From the NCBI GenBank assembly GCA_017744735.1, contig JAGIAR010000004.1:434001-498000 (forward strand): DNA of 64,000 bases, in the 5' to 3' direction. Numbering within the stretch: the first letter of the stretch is position 1; every line of letters starts with the position of its first letter. A model generated the notes under the pieces. It had not been told where the DNA came from. It saw nothing but the letters and a program-made list of their open reading frames with translations, and did no database searches. Source of the stretch: Novosphingobium sp. (GTDB lineage Bacteria > Pseudomonadota > Alphaproteobacteria > Sphingomonadales > Sphingomonadaceae). The position numbers and the translations under genes are program-made. Below, piece by piece: positions 17,819 to 26,063 of this stretch.

Positions 17819-18328
17819 TCAGGCCGCCCTTTGCCCCAGTTCCAGCCGGATCGCGCCGAGCTGGCTCTTGAGGATGATGTAGGAGTGATCGAGCTCCTGC
17901 AGGAACGCCTCGGCCTCCGCCCGGCTCACCGCCCAGCGGCCCCGCGCGGCGCGGTTGCCGCGATACGAGATCATGTCGAACAGGCCGAACCAGCGGCCAT
18001 CGCGGTCGACGGTCTCGGTGCACACGCCGTGGGCGAGGATCTCGCTGCGCGATTCGAGGCCCTGCCAGCTCGCCAGCACGGCGCTCGCATCCTTGGCCTC
18101 GGTATCGTCGCCGATCAGCAGGTCGACCATCCGCACCGCCTCGACCGTGCGCTGGGCGGCAACCGGATAGAGATTGACCCGCAGACCTGCGTCGCGCGCA
18201 AGTTCGAGCAGCGCGCCGATCAGCACTTCACCCTGCGCGAACAGGTCGAGGCACTCGGCGCGCCACGCCTCGATCTCGGCGCGGGCCAGATCGTGGGGGG
18301 AAAGCTGGTCGAAATTCTCTGCGCTCAT
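17819..18328 (-). CDS. Unrecognised protein, second of a pair
   Basis: This 169-aa, probably cytosolic, helix-rich protein has no signal peptide or membrane segment. It includes ARAEIEAWRAECLDLF, a long amphipathic stretch, and a C-terminal RGRWAVSRAEAEAFLQEL followed by DHSYIILKSQLG. Cys residues are scattered, with no metal motif. I use ATG at 18328; a GTG at 18340 is possible but has no properly spaced ribosome-binding site. It follows the next gene by 30 bp on the same strand, so the two are likely an operon. I do not recognise the family. Confidence 0.65.
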   Translation of the reverse strand: MSAENFDQLSPHDLARAEIEAWRAECLDLFAQGEVLIGALLELARDAGLRVNLYPVAAQRTVEAVRMVDLLIGDDTEAKDASAVLASWQGLESRSEILAHGVCTETVDRDGRWFGLFDMISYRGNRAARGRWAVSRAEAEAFLQELDHSYIILKSQLGAIRLELGQRAA

Positions 18329-18358
18329 TTGGTTGGGCACTTCTCCAAGGGGGCCTGC

Positions 18359-18886
18359 TCAGGCGGCTTCGGCTTCGACATATTCGGGATAGAAGCACGG
18401 CGGGCGCGACGACCAGCCGGGAGCGGTCGCCGCCGCTTCGCTCAACGACTGCAGCAGCAGCTTGCGCCGCTCGGGCCGGATCTGCGGCAGCGCCGCCGCA
18501 CCGCAGAAGGCCGCCGGAAGGAAGGGGCGGATATCGGCGCCGAGCAGGCGCTCGTAAAGGAAGCGGAAGGCGGAAAAGCCGCCCAGCCGTTCCTGTGCCA
18601 GGTCGAAGGCGGCAACGCGCAGCAGCGTGCCCATGAAACTGTCGATTCCGTCGAGCGAGTTCTCGTCGTGAGTCGCGCCGCGCAGCGCCTTCAGCTCCTG
18701 ATAGGCGACATACTGGCTGCGAATCGATGCGCGTTCGCCGGCATCGCGCGCCCACAGCTTGAACGCGTCTTGCCGGCCGAGCCCGACGTCGAGGCTGCGC
18801 TTGATGTAGCGTTGCTCGCAAGCGGCGAAACTGGCGAATTCGCGCAGTTCCGCGATCGTCAGCGAAGTTGCGTCCTGCAGTGCCAT
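18359..18886 (-). CDS. Unrecognised protein, first of a pair
   Basis: This 175-aa protein is Ala/Leu-rich and helical, starting MALQDATSLTIAELREF. It has a charged middle (GERASIRSQYVAYQELKALRG) and a C-terminal region with PFLPAAFCGAAALP and RPPCFYPEYVE. No transmembrane, nucleotide-binding or DNA-binding motif is visible. Two Cys pairs are possible but too far apart to call a metal site. It lies 94 bp downstream of the ThiS-ThiG gene on the same strand and 30 bp upstream of the other unknown gene. Function unknown. Confidence 0.65.
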   Translation of the reverse strand: MALQDATSLTIAELREFASFAACEQRYIKRSLDVGLGRQDAFKLWARDAGERASIRSQYVAYQELKALRGATHDENSLDGIDSFMGTLLRVAAFDLAQERLGGFSAFRFLYERLLGADIRPFLPAAFCGAAALPQIRPERRKLLLQSLSEAAATAPGWSSRPPCFYPEYVEAEAA

Positions 18887-18980
18887 GCCCCTGTGCGCCC
18901 CTGTGTCGTCTGGACCCCGGAGCAGGGAATGGACCGTGGATGGTTAGTATCCGGTAAACTTTGCCGGAAAATCGCCGCGC

Positions 18981-19967
18981 TCAGATCAGCCCGGCCAGCG
19001 GGCTCGACGGATCGGCATATTTCCTCAGCCCCATCCGTCCGGAAAGGTAGGCGTCGCGCCCGGCCTCGACCGCCAGTCTCATCGCCCTGGCCATGCGGAT
19101 CGGATCCTTCGCCTCGGCAATCGCGGTGTTCATCAGCACCCCGGTGCAACCGAGCTCCATCGCCACCGCGGCGTCGCTGGCGGTGCCGACCCCGGCATCG
19201 ACCAGCACAGGAACGCTCGCACCTTCCACGATCAGCCGGATCGTGACCCGGTTCTGGATTCCCAGCCCCGAGCCGATCGGCGCGCCAAGCGGCATCACCG
19301 CGACCGCGCCGGCTTCTTCGAGCTGCTTCGCCGCGATCGGATCGTCGGTGCAATAGACCATCGGCTTGAAACCTTCGGCCGCGAGCACCTCGGTTGCCTT
19401 CAGCGTCTCGCGCATGTCGGGATAGAGTGTGCGCGCCTCGCCCAGAACCTCGAGCTTGACCAGCTCCCAGCCGCCCGCCTCTCGCGCCAGCCGCAGGGTG
19501 CGGACCGCTTCATCCGCCGTGAAGCAGCCGGCGGTGTTGGGCAGGTAGGTGACCTTCTTGGGATCGATGAAGTCCGTCAGCATCGGCGCCTTGGGATCCG
19601 ACACGTTCACCCGTCGCACCGCGACCGTGACGATCTCCGCGCCCGAAGCCTCGAGCGCCGCCGCGTTCTGCGCGAAATCCTTGTACTTGCCGGTGCCGAC
19701 GATCAGCCGCGAGCGGAAGGTGTGGCCGGCAACGGTCCAGCTATCGTCATCCCCGTGATCGCCACCGCCGACAAAGTGGACGATCTCGAGCACATCTCCA
19801 TCGGCCAGCGCCGCTTCGCGCAGCGTCGAGCGCGGAACGATCGCACCATTCCGCTCAACCGCGACCTTCTCCGGCGCGAGCTTGAGTTCGGTGACGAGAT
19901 CGGCGACGGTCGCGGCGGCGGTGCGCCGGAGCTCGCCATTCACGGTAAGGGAAAGCGCAGCAGTCAT
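18981..19967 (-). CDS. thiSG: ThiS-ThiG fusion: sulfur carrier plus thiazole synthase
   Basis: One 328-aa frame encodes two thiamine-pathway proteins. Residues about 3-69 form a ThiS beta-grasp domain ([14 protein letters not shown] ... [14 protein letters not shown]). From about residue 75, a complete ThiG TIM-barrel follows: [17 protein letters not shown], the Schiff-base Lys in [10 protein letters not shown] (K171) and the phosphate site [13 protein letters not shown]. ThiG makes the thiazole phosphate from DXP, dehydroglycine and the ThiS thiocarboxylate. Here the ThiS Gly-Gly is internal, so the usual C-terminal chemistry is not possible without cleavage. The start is ATG at 19967; the long open frame upstream is not coding. 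No TPP riboswitch fits in the 17-bp gap before it. Confidence 0.92.
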   Translation of the reverse strand: MTAALSLTVNGELRRTAAATVADLVTELKLAPEKVAVERNGAIVPRSTLREAALADGDVLEIVHFVGGGDHGDDDSWTVAGHTFRSRLIVGTGKYKDFAQNAAALEASGAEIVTVAVRRVNVSDPKAPMLTDFIDPKKVTYLPNTAGCFTADEAVRTLRLAREAGGWELVKLEVLGEARTLYPDMRETLKATEVLAAEGFKPMVYCTDDPIAAKQLEEAGAVAVMPLGAPIGSGLGIQNRVTIRLIVEGASVPVLVDAGVGTASDAAVAMELGCTGVLMNTAIAEAKDPIRMARAMRLAVEAGRDAYLSGRMGLRKYADPSSPLAGLI

Positions 19968-19984
19968 GCCGCGCGCAATAGACC

Positions 19985-20374
19985 CTAGTGCGCGCCGCGC
20001 AAGTTGAGAACGTGGCCGATCGCGACCAGACCCACGCCGATAATCGTCAGCACCGCCTCCTCGGTCCCGTGCGGAACGGCAAGGGCGCCGCCCATGAAGC
20101 TGAGGCCCATCATCGCGACCACGAAGGGTGCGGCGCGGCGGTGGCGGATTGCGCCGAGACCGATCGCGACCGCCGCGATGAAGGCCGCGAGGGCGAGGCC
20201 GACCCGGTGGATCGCCGGATCGAGCAGGATCCCGCCCCCGATTCCGAGGAAGGCAACCAGCACCAGCCCCGACACGCAATGCACCGCGCACAGGCACGAC
20301 AGGAACAGGCCGGCGCGGTCGAGCAGCTTCGAACGGGTCTTGGGTTGGCGAATCTCGGAGTGGGGCTGGGTCAT
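19985..20374 (-). CDS. MerC-domain membrane protein
   Basis: This 129-aa protein has four predicted membrane helices and the MerC-like motif [12 protein letters not shown] in the first, with Cys and His suited to binding a soft metal or heme-like ligand. MerC proteins move mercuric ions, but chromosomal sphingomonad members outside mer operons are often near zinc or copper genes and their substrate is unproven. It lies 17 bp upstream of thiSG on the same strand and is divergent from heme A synthase. The upstream gap has a palindromic core TAACGTTA (near 20389-20396) that could be an operator. Confidence 0.8.
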   Translation of the reverse strand: MTQPHSEIRQPKTRSKLLDRAGLFLSCLCAVHCVSGLVLVAFLGIGGGILLDPAIHRVGLALAAFIAAVAIGLGAIRHRRAAPFVVAMMGLSFMGGALAVPHGTEEAVLTIIGVGLVAIGHVLNLRGAH

Positions 20375-20454
20375 CGGCGCCCCATGTATGTAACGTTATC
20401 TCATTGCGCAAGCGAACCTTGCGCTTTTTGCGCCTTCGTCGCAGAGGGCGGCTC

Positions 20455-21495
20455 ATGAACGACACAGCCGATCGCGTCCCCGACACCACCCGCCCGATGG
20501 CGATTGCGCGCTGGCTGCTGGCGGTCGCGGCGCTGGTGATCCTGATGGTGGTCGTCGGCGGGATCACCCGGCTGACCGAATCGGGCCTGTCGATCACGCG
20601 CTGGGAACCGATCGCAGGCACGATTCCCCCGCTGAGCGAAGCGCAGTGGCAGACCGAGTTCGCGCATTACCGCCAGATCGACCAATATGCGGCAATCCAC
20701 GCCGGCATGACGCTGGGCGAGTTCAAGGGCATCTTCTTCTGGGAATATTCGCACCGCCTGCTCGGCCGGCTGATCGGGATGGCGTTCTTCGTGCCGCTGG
20801 CGTGGTTCTGGCTGCGGCGGGCGATCCCGACCGGCTACCGTTGGCGGCTGGTCGCCTTGCTCGCACTCGGCGGGATGCAGGGCGTTTTCGGCTGGCTGAT
20901 GGTCAAGTCCGGGCTGCAGCCGGGCATGGTCGAGGTCGCGCCCGGCTGGCTCGCGACCCATCTGCTCACCGCGCTGTTCACCCTGGCCTGCCTCGTATGG
21001 ACAGCGCTCGACCTCATCGACCTCAGGGCCAATCCGCAAGCGCGGCCTGCACGGCTGACTCCCCTGGCGGCGGCAAGCGGTGCGGCGTTGGCGATCCAGC
21101 TGCTCTACGGCGCGCTGATGGCGGGGCTGCGGGCGGGGCTGGTGACCGATCAGTGGCCGCTGATGAACGGCGCCTTCTTCCCCGGCCCGTCGAGCGCGGG
21201 CGAAAGTCTCGGCCATGCGCTGTTCGGCGATCCGGCGATCGTCCATTTCATCCACCGCTGGTGGGCCTGGGTCGCGGTGGCGGGGCTGGTGCTGCTCGCC
21301 CGCCGGGTCCGCGCGAGCGGCGACCGGCCGGCCTCGATCGCACTGCACAGCGCGTTCGGGCTGCAGATCCTGCTGGGGATCGCGGTGGTGATGGCGGGCG
21401 TGCCGATCTGGCTTGCGGCGCTCCATCAGCTCGTCGGTGCATTGCTGGTCGCGGCGACCGCCTGGTGCGGACATTCGATCGGCCGGCGCAGGTGA
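20455..21495 (+). CDS. ctaA: Heme A synthase (COX15/CtaA family)
   Basis: This 346-aa polytopic protein (about eight helices) oxidises heme O to heme A for aa3-type cytochrome oxidase. The heme-binding His are in [28 protein letters not shown] and [28 protein letters not shown] marks the COX15 type. I chose ATG at 20455, preceded by AGAGGGCG, rather than the in-frame TTG at 20404, which would add a basic 17-residue leader. Its stop overlaps the cutA GTG start. Confidence 0.95.
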   Translation: MNDTADRVPDTTRPMAIARWLLAVAALVILMVVVGGITRLTESGLSITRWEPIAGTIPPLSEAQWQTEFAHYRQIDQYAAIHAGMTLGEFKGIFFWEYSHRLLGRLIGMAFFVPLAWFWLRRAIPTGYRWRLVALLALGGMQGVFGWLMVKSGLQPGMVEVAPGWLATHLLTALFTLACLVWTALDLIDLRANPQARPARLTPLAAASGAALAIQLLYGALMAGLRAGLVTDQWPLMNGAFFPGPSSAGESLGHALFGDPAIVHFIHRWWAWVAVAGLVLLARRVRASGDRPASIALHSAFGLQILLGIAVVMAGVPIWLAALHQLVGALLVAATAWCGHSIGRRR

Positions 21496-21815
21496 GCGCG
21501 GCGCTCGTCTGGTGTCCGTTTCCGGACGAGGACGAGGCAGCCGCGCTGGCCGGACGGCTGCTCGACGAAGGTCTGATCGTCTGCGCCAATCTGTTGCCGG
21601 CGATGCGATCGCTCTACCGCTGGAACGGCGAACGCGGCGAGGCACGCGAATGCGGCGCGCTGTTCAAGACCACCCCGGTGCTGCTCCCGGAAGCGATCGC
21701 GCGGATCGAGGCACTCCATTCCTACGCGGCCCCGGCGATCGTCGGCTGGGCCGCGGATGCCTGCGGCGCGGCAACCGCTGCCTGGCTGGCCGACCTGGAC
21801 CGGGCCGCGCAGTGA
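21492..21815 (+). CDS. cutA: CutA divalent-ion tolerance protein
   Basis: This 107-aa CutA protein is a trimeric ferredoxin-like fold linked to copper tolerance, with an unclear biochemical role. Family features seen: GRLLDEGLIVCANLLPAM, SLYRWNGE, LFKTTPVLLPEAIARIEALH and YAAPAIVGW (the Y-x2-P-x-I near the active-site cleft). Translation starts at GTG 21492, overlapping the ctaA stop (GTGA). Another GTGA overlap joins it to the following gene, so all three are probably translationally coupled. Confidence 0.9.
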   Translation: MSAALVWCPFPDEDEAAALAGRLLDEGLIVCANLLPAMRSLYRWNGERGEARECGALFKTTPVLLPEAIARIEALHSYAAPAIVGWAADACGAATAAWLADLDRAAQ

Positions 21816-22552
21816 GCTGCGGCACGACCCGGCGCGCCGCGATCGGGCGCATCGGCGCTGCGGCGCTAACGGGCCTGCTGCTTCCCAGTGGTCTTGCGAA
21901 TGCCGCCGGAAGCGCGCCATTCGCCCCGCCGGCCGGACCGATGGCGCTGACCTATCGCGTCCGGCGCCCGCTGCCGGGCGAGGCGCGGATCGACACCCGG
22001 CGCGATTACGAAATCCGCTTCGAGCCCGTCGGACGCGCGTGGCGCGTCCAGGGACGGCAGGTTTCGAGCGCGATCGACGGTCCGCCCGAACTCGCGCCGC
22101 TGGCCGAGGTCTGGCGCAAGACCGAGCTTGCCGGCCTGTTCCCCTTCATGCTGGACGAAGGCGGCCGGGTGATCGCGGGCAGCGGGCCGCTGCCGGCCCC
22201 GGTGCCCGGACTGGCCGACGCGATAGACATCGCCCTGGCGATGCTCCGCGACAGCGGTTCGAGCGAGGCGACGATCGCGGACGCGCACCAGTTCGGCCTC
22301 TGGCTGCAGCGGGCCGCGGGCGAGATCGGCTCCAGCCTGCCGCCGAACCTGTTCGTTCCCCCGGCGCTGCCGGAGCGGGCGAGCCGGGCGATCGAGCTTC
22401 CAGGCGGCGGCTCGGGCACGATCGAGGTCCGTTTCGAGGGCATGCTCTCGCCCGATACCGGCCTGATGTGCGAGGCGCGGCGCGAAGTGGTCACCACCGT
22501 CGAAGGCTCCGCGCAAAGCATGGTCGAGGCCTGGTCCCTGGCCCGCTCCTGA
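21812..22552 (+). CDS. Exported protein of unknown function after cutA
   Basis: This 246-aa protein starts at GTG 21812 (GTGA overlap with cutA). The N-terminus TTRRAAIGRIGAAALTGLLLPSGLANA resembles a signal peptide with a twin-arginine-like RR, but the Tat motif is imperfect. The mature part is beta-rich (MALTYRVRRPLPGEARIDT, YEIRFEPVGRAWRVQGRQV), with a short Cys-containing C-terminus (LMCEARREVVTTVEGS). I do not recognise the family. Coupling to ctaA and cutA suggests a link to oxidase or copper homeostasis in the envelope, an inference only. Confidence 0.75.
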   Translation: MSCGTTRRAAIGRIGAAALTGLLLPSGLANAAGSAPFAPPAGPMALTYRVRRPLPGEARIDTRRDYEIRFEPVGRAWRVQGRQVSSAIDGPPELAPLAEVWRKTELAGLFPFMLDEGGRVIAGSGPLPAPVPGLADAIDIALAMLRDSGSSEATIADAHQFGLWLQRAAGEIGSSLPPNLFVPPALPERASRAIELPGGGSGTIEVRFEGMLSPDTGLMCEARREVVTTVEGSAQSMVEAWSLARS

Positions 22553-22578
22553 GCGGAGGTATTATTTTACCTCTCCGC
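22553..22578 (+). terminator. Hairpin after the ctaA-cutA operon
   Basis: GCGGAGGTA (22553-22561) pairs with TACC-TC(T)CCGC (22568-22578), with one bulged T and a T-rich 6-nt loop, directly after the stop. There is no strong T-run behind it. It likely ends the operon or separates it from the ribosomal genes. Confidence 0.45.
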
Positions 22579-22593
22579 GAAGCCGCGGTTCTC

Positions 22594-22622
22594 TTGACTT
22601 TGGAGCCGTTCGCGGACAAAGG
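22594..22622 (+). promoter_or_regulatory. Candidate promoter for rplM-rpsI
   Basis: CTTGACT at 22593-22599 matches a strong -35 element. At the expected 17-bp spacing only CAAAGG is found, a poor -10 match. It lies about 85 bp upstream of rplM. Confidence 0.3.
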
Positions 22623-22684
22623 CGCGCACTTCGCGGGTCCGCAAGCGGCCCTGCCGACAGACTGACGATAAGGATATTCAGCCG

Positions 22685-23164
22685 ATGAAGGCGCTCAGCA
22701 AGGTCACCCGGTCGATCAAGCCGGCCGAGGTGGAAAAGAAGTGGCATCTGATCGATGCCGAAGGCCTGGTGGTCGGCCGCCTCGCGGTGGTCATTGCCAA
22801 CCACCTGCGCGGCAAGCACAAGCCGAGCTTCACCCCGCATGTCGATTGCGGCGACCACGTAGTCGTGATCAACGCCGACAAGGTGAAGTTCACCGGCAAC
22901 AAGCTGCAGGACAAGCGCTATTACAAGCACACCGGCCACCCCGGCGGGATCAAGGAAACGAGCCCGGCCAAGGTGCTGAACGGCCGCTTCCCCGAGCGCG
23001 TGCTGGAAAAGGCCGTCGAGCGCATGATTCCGCGCGGCCCGCTCGGCCGTGCGCAGATGCGCGCACTGCACCTTTATGCTGGCGCCGAGCATCCGCATGC
23101 GGGCACCCAGCCCCAGCCGCTCGACGTCGCTTCGATGAACCGCAAGAACAAGGCTACCGTCTAA
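22685..23164 (+). CDS. rplM: 50S ribosomal protein L13
   Basis: L13 (159 aa) is an early-assembly protein of the large subunit. The family body is clear: [37 protein letters not shown], the signature [22 protein letters not shown] (split in the family as MLPRGPLGR...LKVYAG), and [13 protein letters not shown] joins its stop to the S9 ATG, the usual L13-S9 operon. The C-terminus is slightly long, as in alphaproteobacteria. Confidence 0.98.
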   Translation: MKALSKVTRSIKPAEVEKKWHLIDAEGLVVGRLAVVIANHLRGKHKPSFTPHVDCGDHVVVINADKVKFTGNKLQDKRYYKHTGHPGGIKETSPAKVLNGRFPERVLEKAVERMIPRGPLGRAQMRALHLYAGAEHPHAGTQPQPLDVASMNRKNKATV

Positions 23165-23706
23165 TGGCCGACACCGACACCAACACCGTCACCGATCTGG
23201 CTGACCTGAAGACCATCACCGATGGCGCCCCCGCCGCCGACGCCGCTCCCGCCGAGGATGCGCCCGCCTTCACCCCGGTGGTGAGCAACGCCCCGCTGCG
23301 CGAGAAGGAAGTCGATTCGCTCGGCCGCGCCTATGCGACCGGCCGCCGCAAGGACGCCGTCGCCCGCGTGTGGCTGAAGCCCGGCACCGGCGCGATCATC
23401 GTCAACGGCCGCGCGCAGGAAATCTATTTCGCCCGTCCGACCCTGCGCCTGGTGATCAACCAGCCGTTCCAGATCTCGGACCGCGAAGGCCAGTACGACG
23501 TGATCGCGACCGTCAAGGGCGGCGGGCTCTCGGGCCAGGCCGGTGCCGTGAAGCACGGCATCGCGCAGGCGCTGAGCAAGTTCGAGCCCGCGCTGCGCGG
23601 CACGGTCAAGGCCGCCGGCTTCCTGACCCGCGACAGCCGCGTGGTCGAGCGCAAGAAGTATGGCCGCGCCAAGGCCCGCCGCAGCTTCCAGTTCTCGAAG
23701 CGCTAA
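23164..23706 (+). CDS. rpsI: 30S ribosomal protein S9
   Basis: S9 (180 aa) lies at the head of the small subunit, with its tail contacting tRNA at the P site. The conserved part starts at [17 protein letters not shown] (about residue 57) and ends [17 protein letters not shown], with the invariant terminal Lys-Arg. The first 55 residues are an acidic Ala/Asp/Thr-rich extension, common in alphaproteobacterial S9. The start ATG overlaps the rplM stop; a terminator follows. Confidence 0.98.
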   Translation: MADTDTNTVTDLADLKTITDGAPAADAAPAEDAPAFTPVVSNAPLREKEVDSLGRAYATGRRKDAVARVWLKPGTGAIIVNGRAQEIYFARPTLRLVINQPFQISDREGQYDVIATVKGGGLSGQAGAVKHGIAQALSKFEPALRGTVKAAGFLTRDSRVVERKKYGRAKARRSFQFSKR

Positions 23707-23734
23707 CGGCTTCTTCGGACATACCGAACGCGAG

Positions 23735-23762
23735 AGGGCGGTCCTGCGGGGCCGCCCTTTTC
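23735..23762 (+). terminator. Rho-independent terminator of rplM-rpsI
   Basis: A 7-bp perfect stem (AGGGCGG with CCGCCCT) and 10-nt loop are followed by TTTTCGTTT, 29 bp after the rpsI stop. Confidence 0.85.
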
Positions 23763-23811
23763 GTTTGTGCCCGGTCGGCCGCTTCTGCATGATCCCGGCG
23801 AAGGGGACCCG

Positions 23812-25197
23812 ATGAATTCTTCACCCACGATTCCGGCCGGGGATTTTGCGCCCGGCGAAGACCGCTCGTTCTTCGGCCACCCAAGGGGCCTGGCCTATCT
23901 TGCCTTCACCGAGGCATGGGAGCGGTTCTCGTTCTACGGCATGTCGGCCCTGCTGCTGCTCTACATGATCCAGCGGCTGCTGACGCCCGAGGTGATGGGC
24001 GGCGTGCTGGGGCTCGGCGCGTTCCGCTCGGCGATCGAGGCGGTGACCGGGCCGCTTTCGAACCAGGCATTCGCAAGCCAGACCTACGGCCTCTACGGCG
24101 GGCTGGTCTATTTCACGCCGATGTTCGGCGGGCTGCTCGCAGACCGGCTGCTCGGGCAGCGGCGGACGGTGATGCTGGGCGCGCTGCTGATGAGCGCCGG
24201 CCACATCTTGATGGCCTTCGACGCAAGCTTCCTGATCGCGGCCGCGCTGCTCGTCACCGGATCTGGGTGCCTCAAGGGCAATATCTCGGCGCAGGTCGGG
24301 CATCTCTACCCCAAGGACGACGAAAGCCGGCGGACCCGCGCCTTCGCGATCTTTTCCGCGGCGATCAATTTCGGCGCGTTGATCGGGCCGCTGGTGTGCG
24401 CGGTGGTCGCGCAGGTGTGCGGGTGGCATGCAGGCTTCGGGGTCGCAGGTGTGCTGATGCTGGCGGCGCTGGGGACCTATATCGCAGGGCAGCGCTACCT
24501 GCCGCCCGATCGCAAGCGCCGCGAAGGCGAAAAACACCCGCCGCTTTCGGCCCGCGACTATCGGATCGTCGCCGCACTGATCTTCCTCAGCGTGCTCGCG
24601 ATCTTTCCGAGCATCGCCTATTATCAGGAGACCAACGCCGGTCTGCTGATGATCGAGGAATCGGTTTCGCGCAGCCTGTTCGACTGGACCGTTCCGGCCT
24701 CCGCCTTCAACGCGCTCGACGGCTTCTTCTGCATCGTGCTGGTGCCGCCGCTGGTGAGGCTGTGGCGCAACCAGGCGCAGCGCGGTCGCGAGCCCGGGGA
24801 CCTGGGCAAGATCGCGATCGGCTTCCTCGCCACCGCGATCGCAAATCTGGCGCTGCTGATCCCGGCGGGATGGATCGACGCCGACCCCACCGCCAAGGTC
24901 TCGATGCTCTGGCCCGTACTGCTCTACGGCCTCAACGCGCTCGGCTTCCTCTATTACTGGCCGACCATGCTTGCCCTGTTCTCCCGCGCCGCGCCGGCGG
25001 CGGTGAATGCGACGATGATGGGCGTGCTGTTCTTCTCGCTGTTCTTTGCGAACGTGCTGATCGGAACCTTCGGCGGCTGGTGGGAAGTGATCAGCCACGT
25101 GCGCTTCTTCGCCTTCCACGCGGCGCTGGCAATCGTCCCCTGCGCGATCGTGGTGGTACTGGCGCGCCCGTTCGGCCGCCTGCTTGCCCCTCGGTAG
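23812..25197 (+). CDS. POT-family proton-coupled peptide transporter
   Basis: This 461-aa member of the POT/PTR2 branch of the major facilitator superfamily imports di- and tripeptides with protons. The ExxERFxFYG motif (TEAWERFSFYG, residues 32-43) supplies the proton-coupling Glu and Arg, and GGLLADRLLGQRRT is the PTR2 signature. About 12-14 helices are visible. ATG 23812 is preceded by AAGGGGA; an upstream in-frame ATG at 23767 has no good ribosome-binding site and adds no conserved sequence. It is monocistronic. Confidence 0.92.
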   Translation: MNSSPTIPAGDFAPGEDRSFFGHPRGLAYLAFTEAWERFSFYGMSALLLLYMIQRLLTPEVMGGVLGLGAFRSAIEAVTGPLSNQAFASQTYGLYGGLVYFTPMFGGLLADRLLGQRRTVMLGALLMSAGHILMAFDASFLIAAALLVTGSGCLKGNISAQVGHLYPKDDESRRTRAFAIFSAAINFGALIGPLVCAVVAQVCGWHAGFGVAGVLMLAALGTYIAGQRYLPPDRKRREGEKHPPLSARDYRIVAALIFLSVLAIFPSIAYYQETNAGLLMIEESVSRSLFDWTVPASAFNALDGFFCIVLVPPLVRLWRNQAQRGREPGDLGKIAIGFLATAIANLALLIPAGWIDADPTAKVSMLWPVLLYGLNALGFLYYWPTMLALFSRAAPAAVNATMMGVLFFSLFFANVLIGTFGGWWEVISHVRFFAFHAALAIVPCAIVVVLARPFGRLLAPR

Positions 25198-25205
25198 ACC
25201 GCCCT

Positions 25206-26063
25206 TCAGTAGACTGGCGGATCCTCTTCAGGCACCATCGCGACCGGCGCGACCGGCTCGCCCGGCTTGCGCGGCGGCAGCGCGTCGGGCGGAATCGCCT
25301 CGATCTGCATGTCGGGCGTGGGAACATGCTCAAGATTGCGCACCTTGACCGTCAGTTCGGTGCCGTCCCAGGTGACCTCGTTGAAGCTCGGCGGGGTCGA
25401 ACGGAGACGCTTCGACAAGGTCCCGGCGCCGATCATCCGCACCGGGCCGCGCGCCGTCACATGGACCAGGTCGAACGGATCGTGGACATGGCCGCTCAGC
25501 ACCGCAAGCACCGGCCGCTGCGCCAGTTCGCACAGCGCATTCTCGCCATGGCGGGTGAGGGCGGTGCCGTGGGTCCCGACCTCGACCAACGGATGATGGA
25601 CCGCGATCAGCGCCCGGACGCCTCGCGGCAAGGCATCGATCGCCGCGAGGCATTTCGCCAGCGCCGACCCGGTAACATAGCCCTTCGACCAGTTCAGGCG
25701 CGGTTGCGCACGCACCGCCGTCTTGAGCGGGACGATCGCCAGGCCGGGCAGGTCGATCTCGGTCTCGACCAGATGCTCGATCGCCTTGAACCGGCGATAG
25801 GGATCGAGAAAACGCTCGGCGAGATTGAAATAGGGCATGTCGTGATTGCCGATCTCGACCGTCACCGGGATATCGAGGCCCTTGATCCATTCGCAGGCGG
25901 CCGCGAACTCGCGGTGTCTTGCCCGCATGGTCAGATCGCCGGTGATCGCGACCGCATCCGGCTGCTGGCGGGCGATCTCGGCCTTGGCCCAGGCGAGGGC
26001 GTCGCGATCCTCGAGCCCGAAATGGATGTCGCTCAGGTGGAACAGACGGATCGGCACGGTCAT
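25206..26063 (-). CDS. Calcineurin-like metallophosphoesterase
   Basis: This 285-aa metallophosphoesterase has the full dinuclear-metal set: DIHFG (D12, H14), GDLT, GNHD, the later HHP and SGHVHD (GHxH type). The fold matches cyclic-nucleotide or other small phosphodiesterases, but the substrate cannot be read. The C-terminus is Pro-rich (about residues 262-285). ATG 26063 overlaps the stop of the lipid-kinase-like gene (ATGA), so the two are co-translated. Acting on a phospholipid-derived phosphate is an inference from that pairing. Confidence 0.85.
   Translation of the reverse strand: MTVPIRLFHLSDIHFGLEDRDALAWAKAEIARQQPDAVAITGDLTMRARHREFAAACEWIKGLDIPVTVEIGNHDMPYFNLAERFLDPYRRFKAIEHLVETEIDLPGLAIVPLKTAVRAQPRLNWSKGYVTGSALAKCLAAIDALPRGVRALIAVHHPLVEVGTHGTALTRHGENALCELAQRPVLAVLSGHVHDPFDLVHVTARGPVRMIGAGTLSKRLRSTPPSFNEVTWDGTELTVKVRNLEHVPTPDMQIEAIPPDALPPRKPGEPVAPVAMVPEEDPPVY

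Noticed and set aside
16085-19246. 1053-codon plus-strand frame
   Set aside because: Runs over the acyl-CoA ligase in another frame and opposite three minus-strand genes; no motifs.
19968-19984. Search for a TPP riboswitch before the thiamine gene
   Set aside because: Only 17 bp separate it from the MerC-like gene; no THI-box element is seen there or upstream of that gene.
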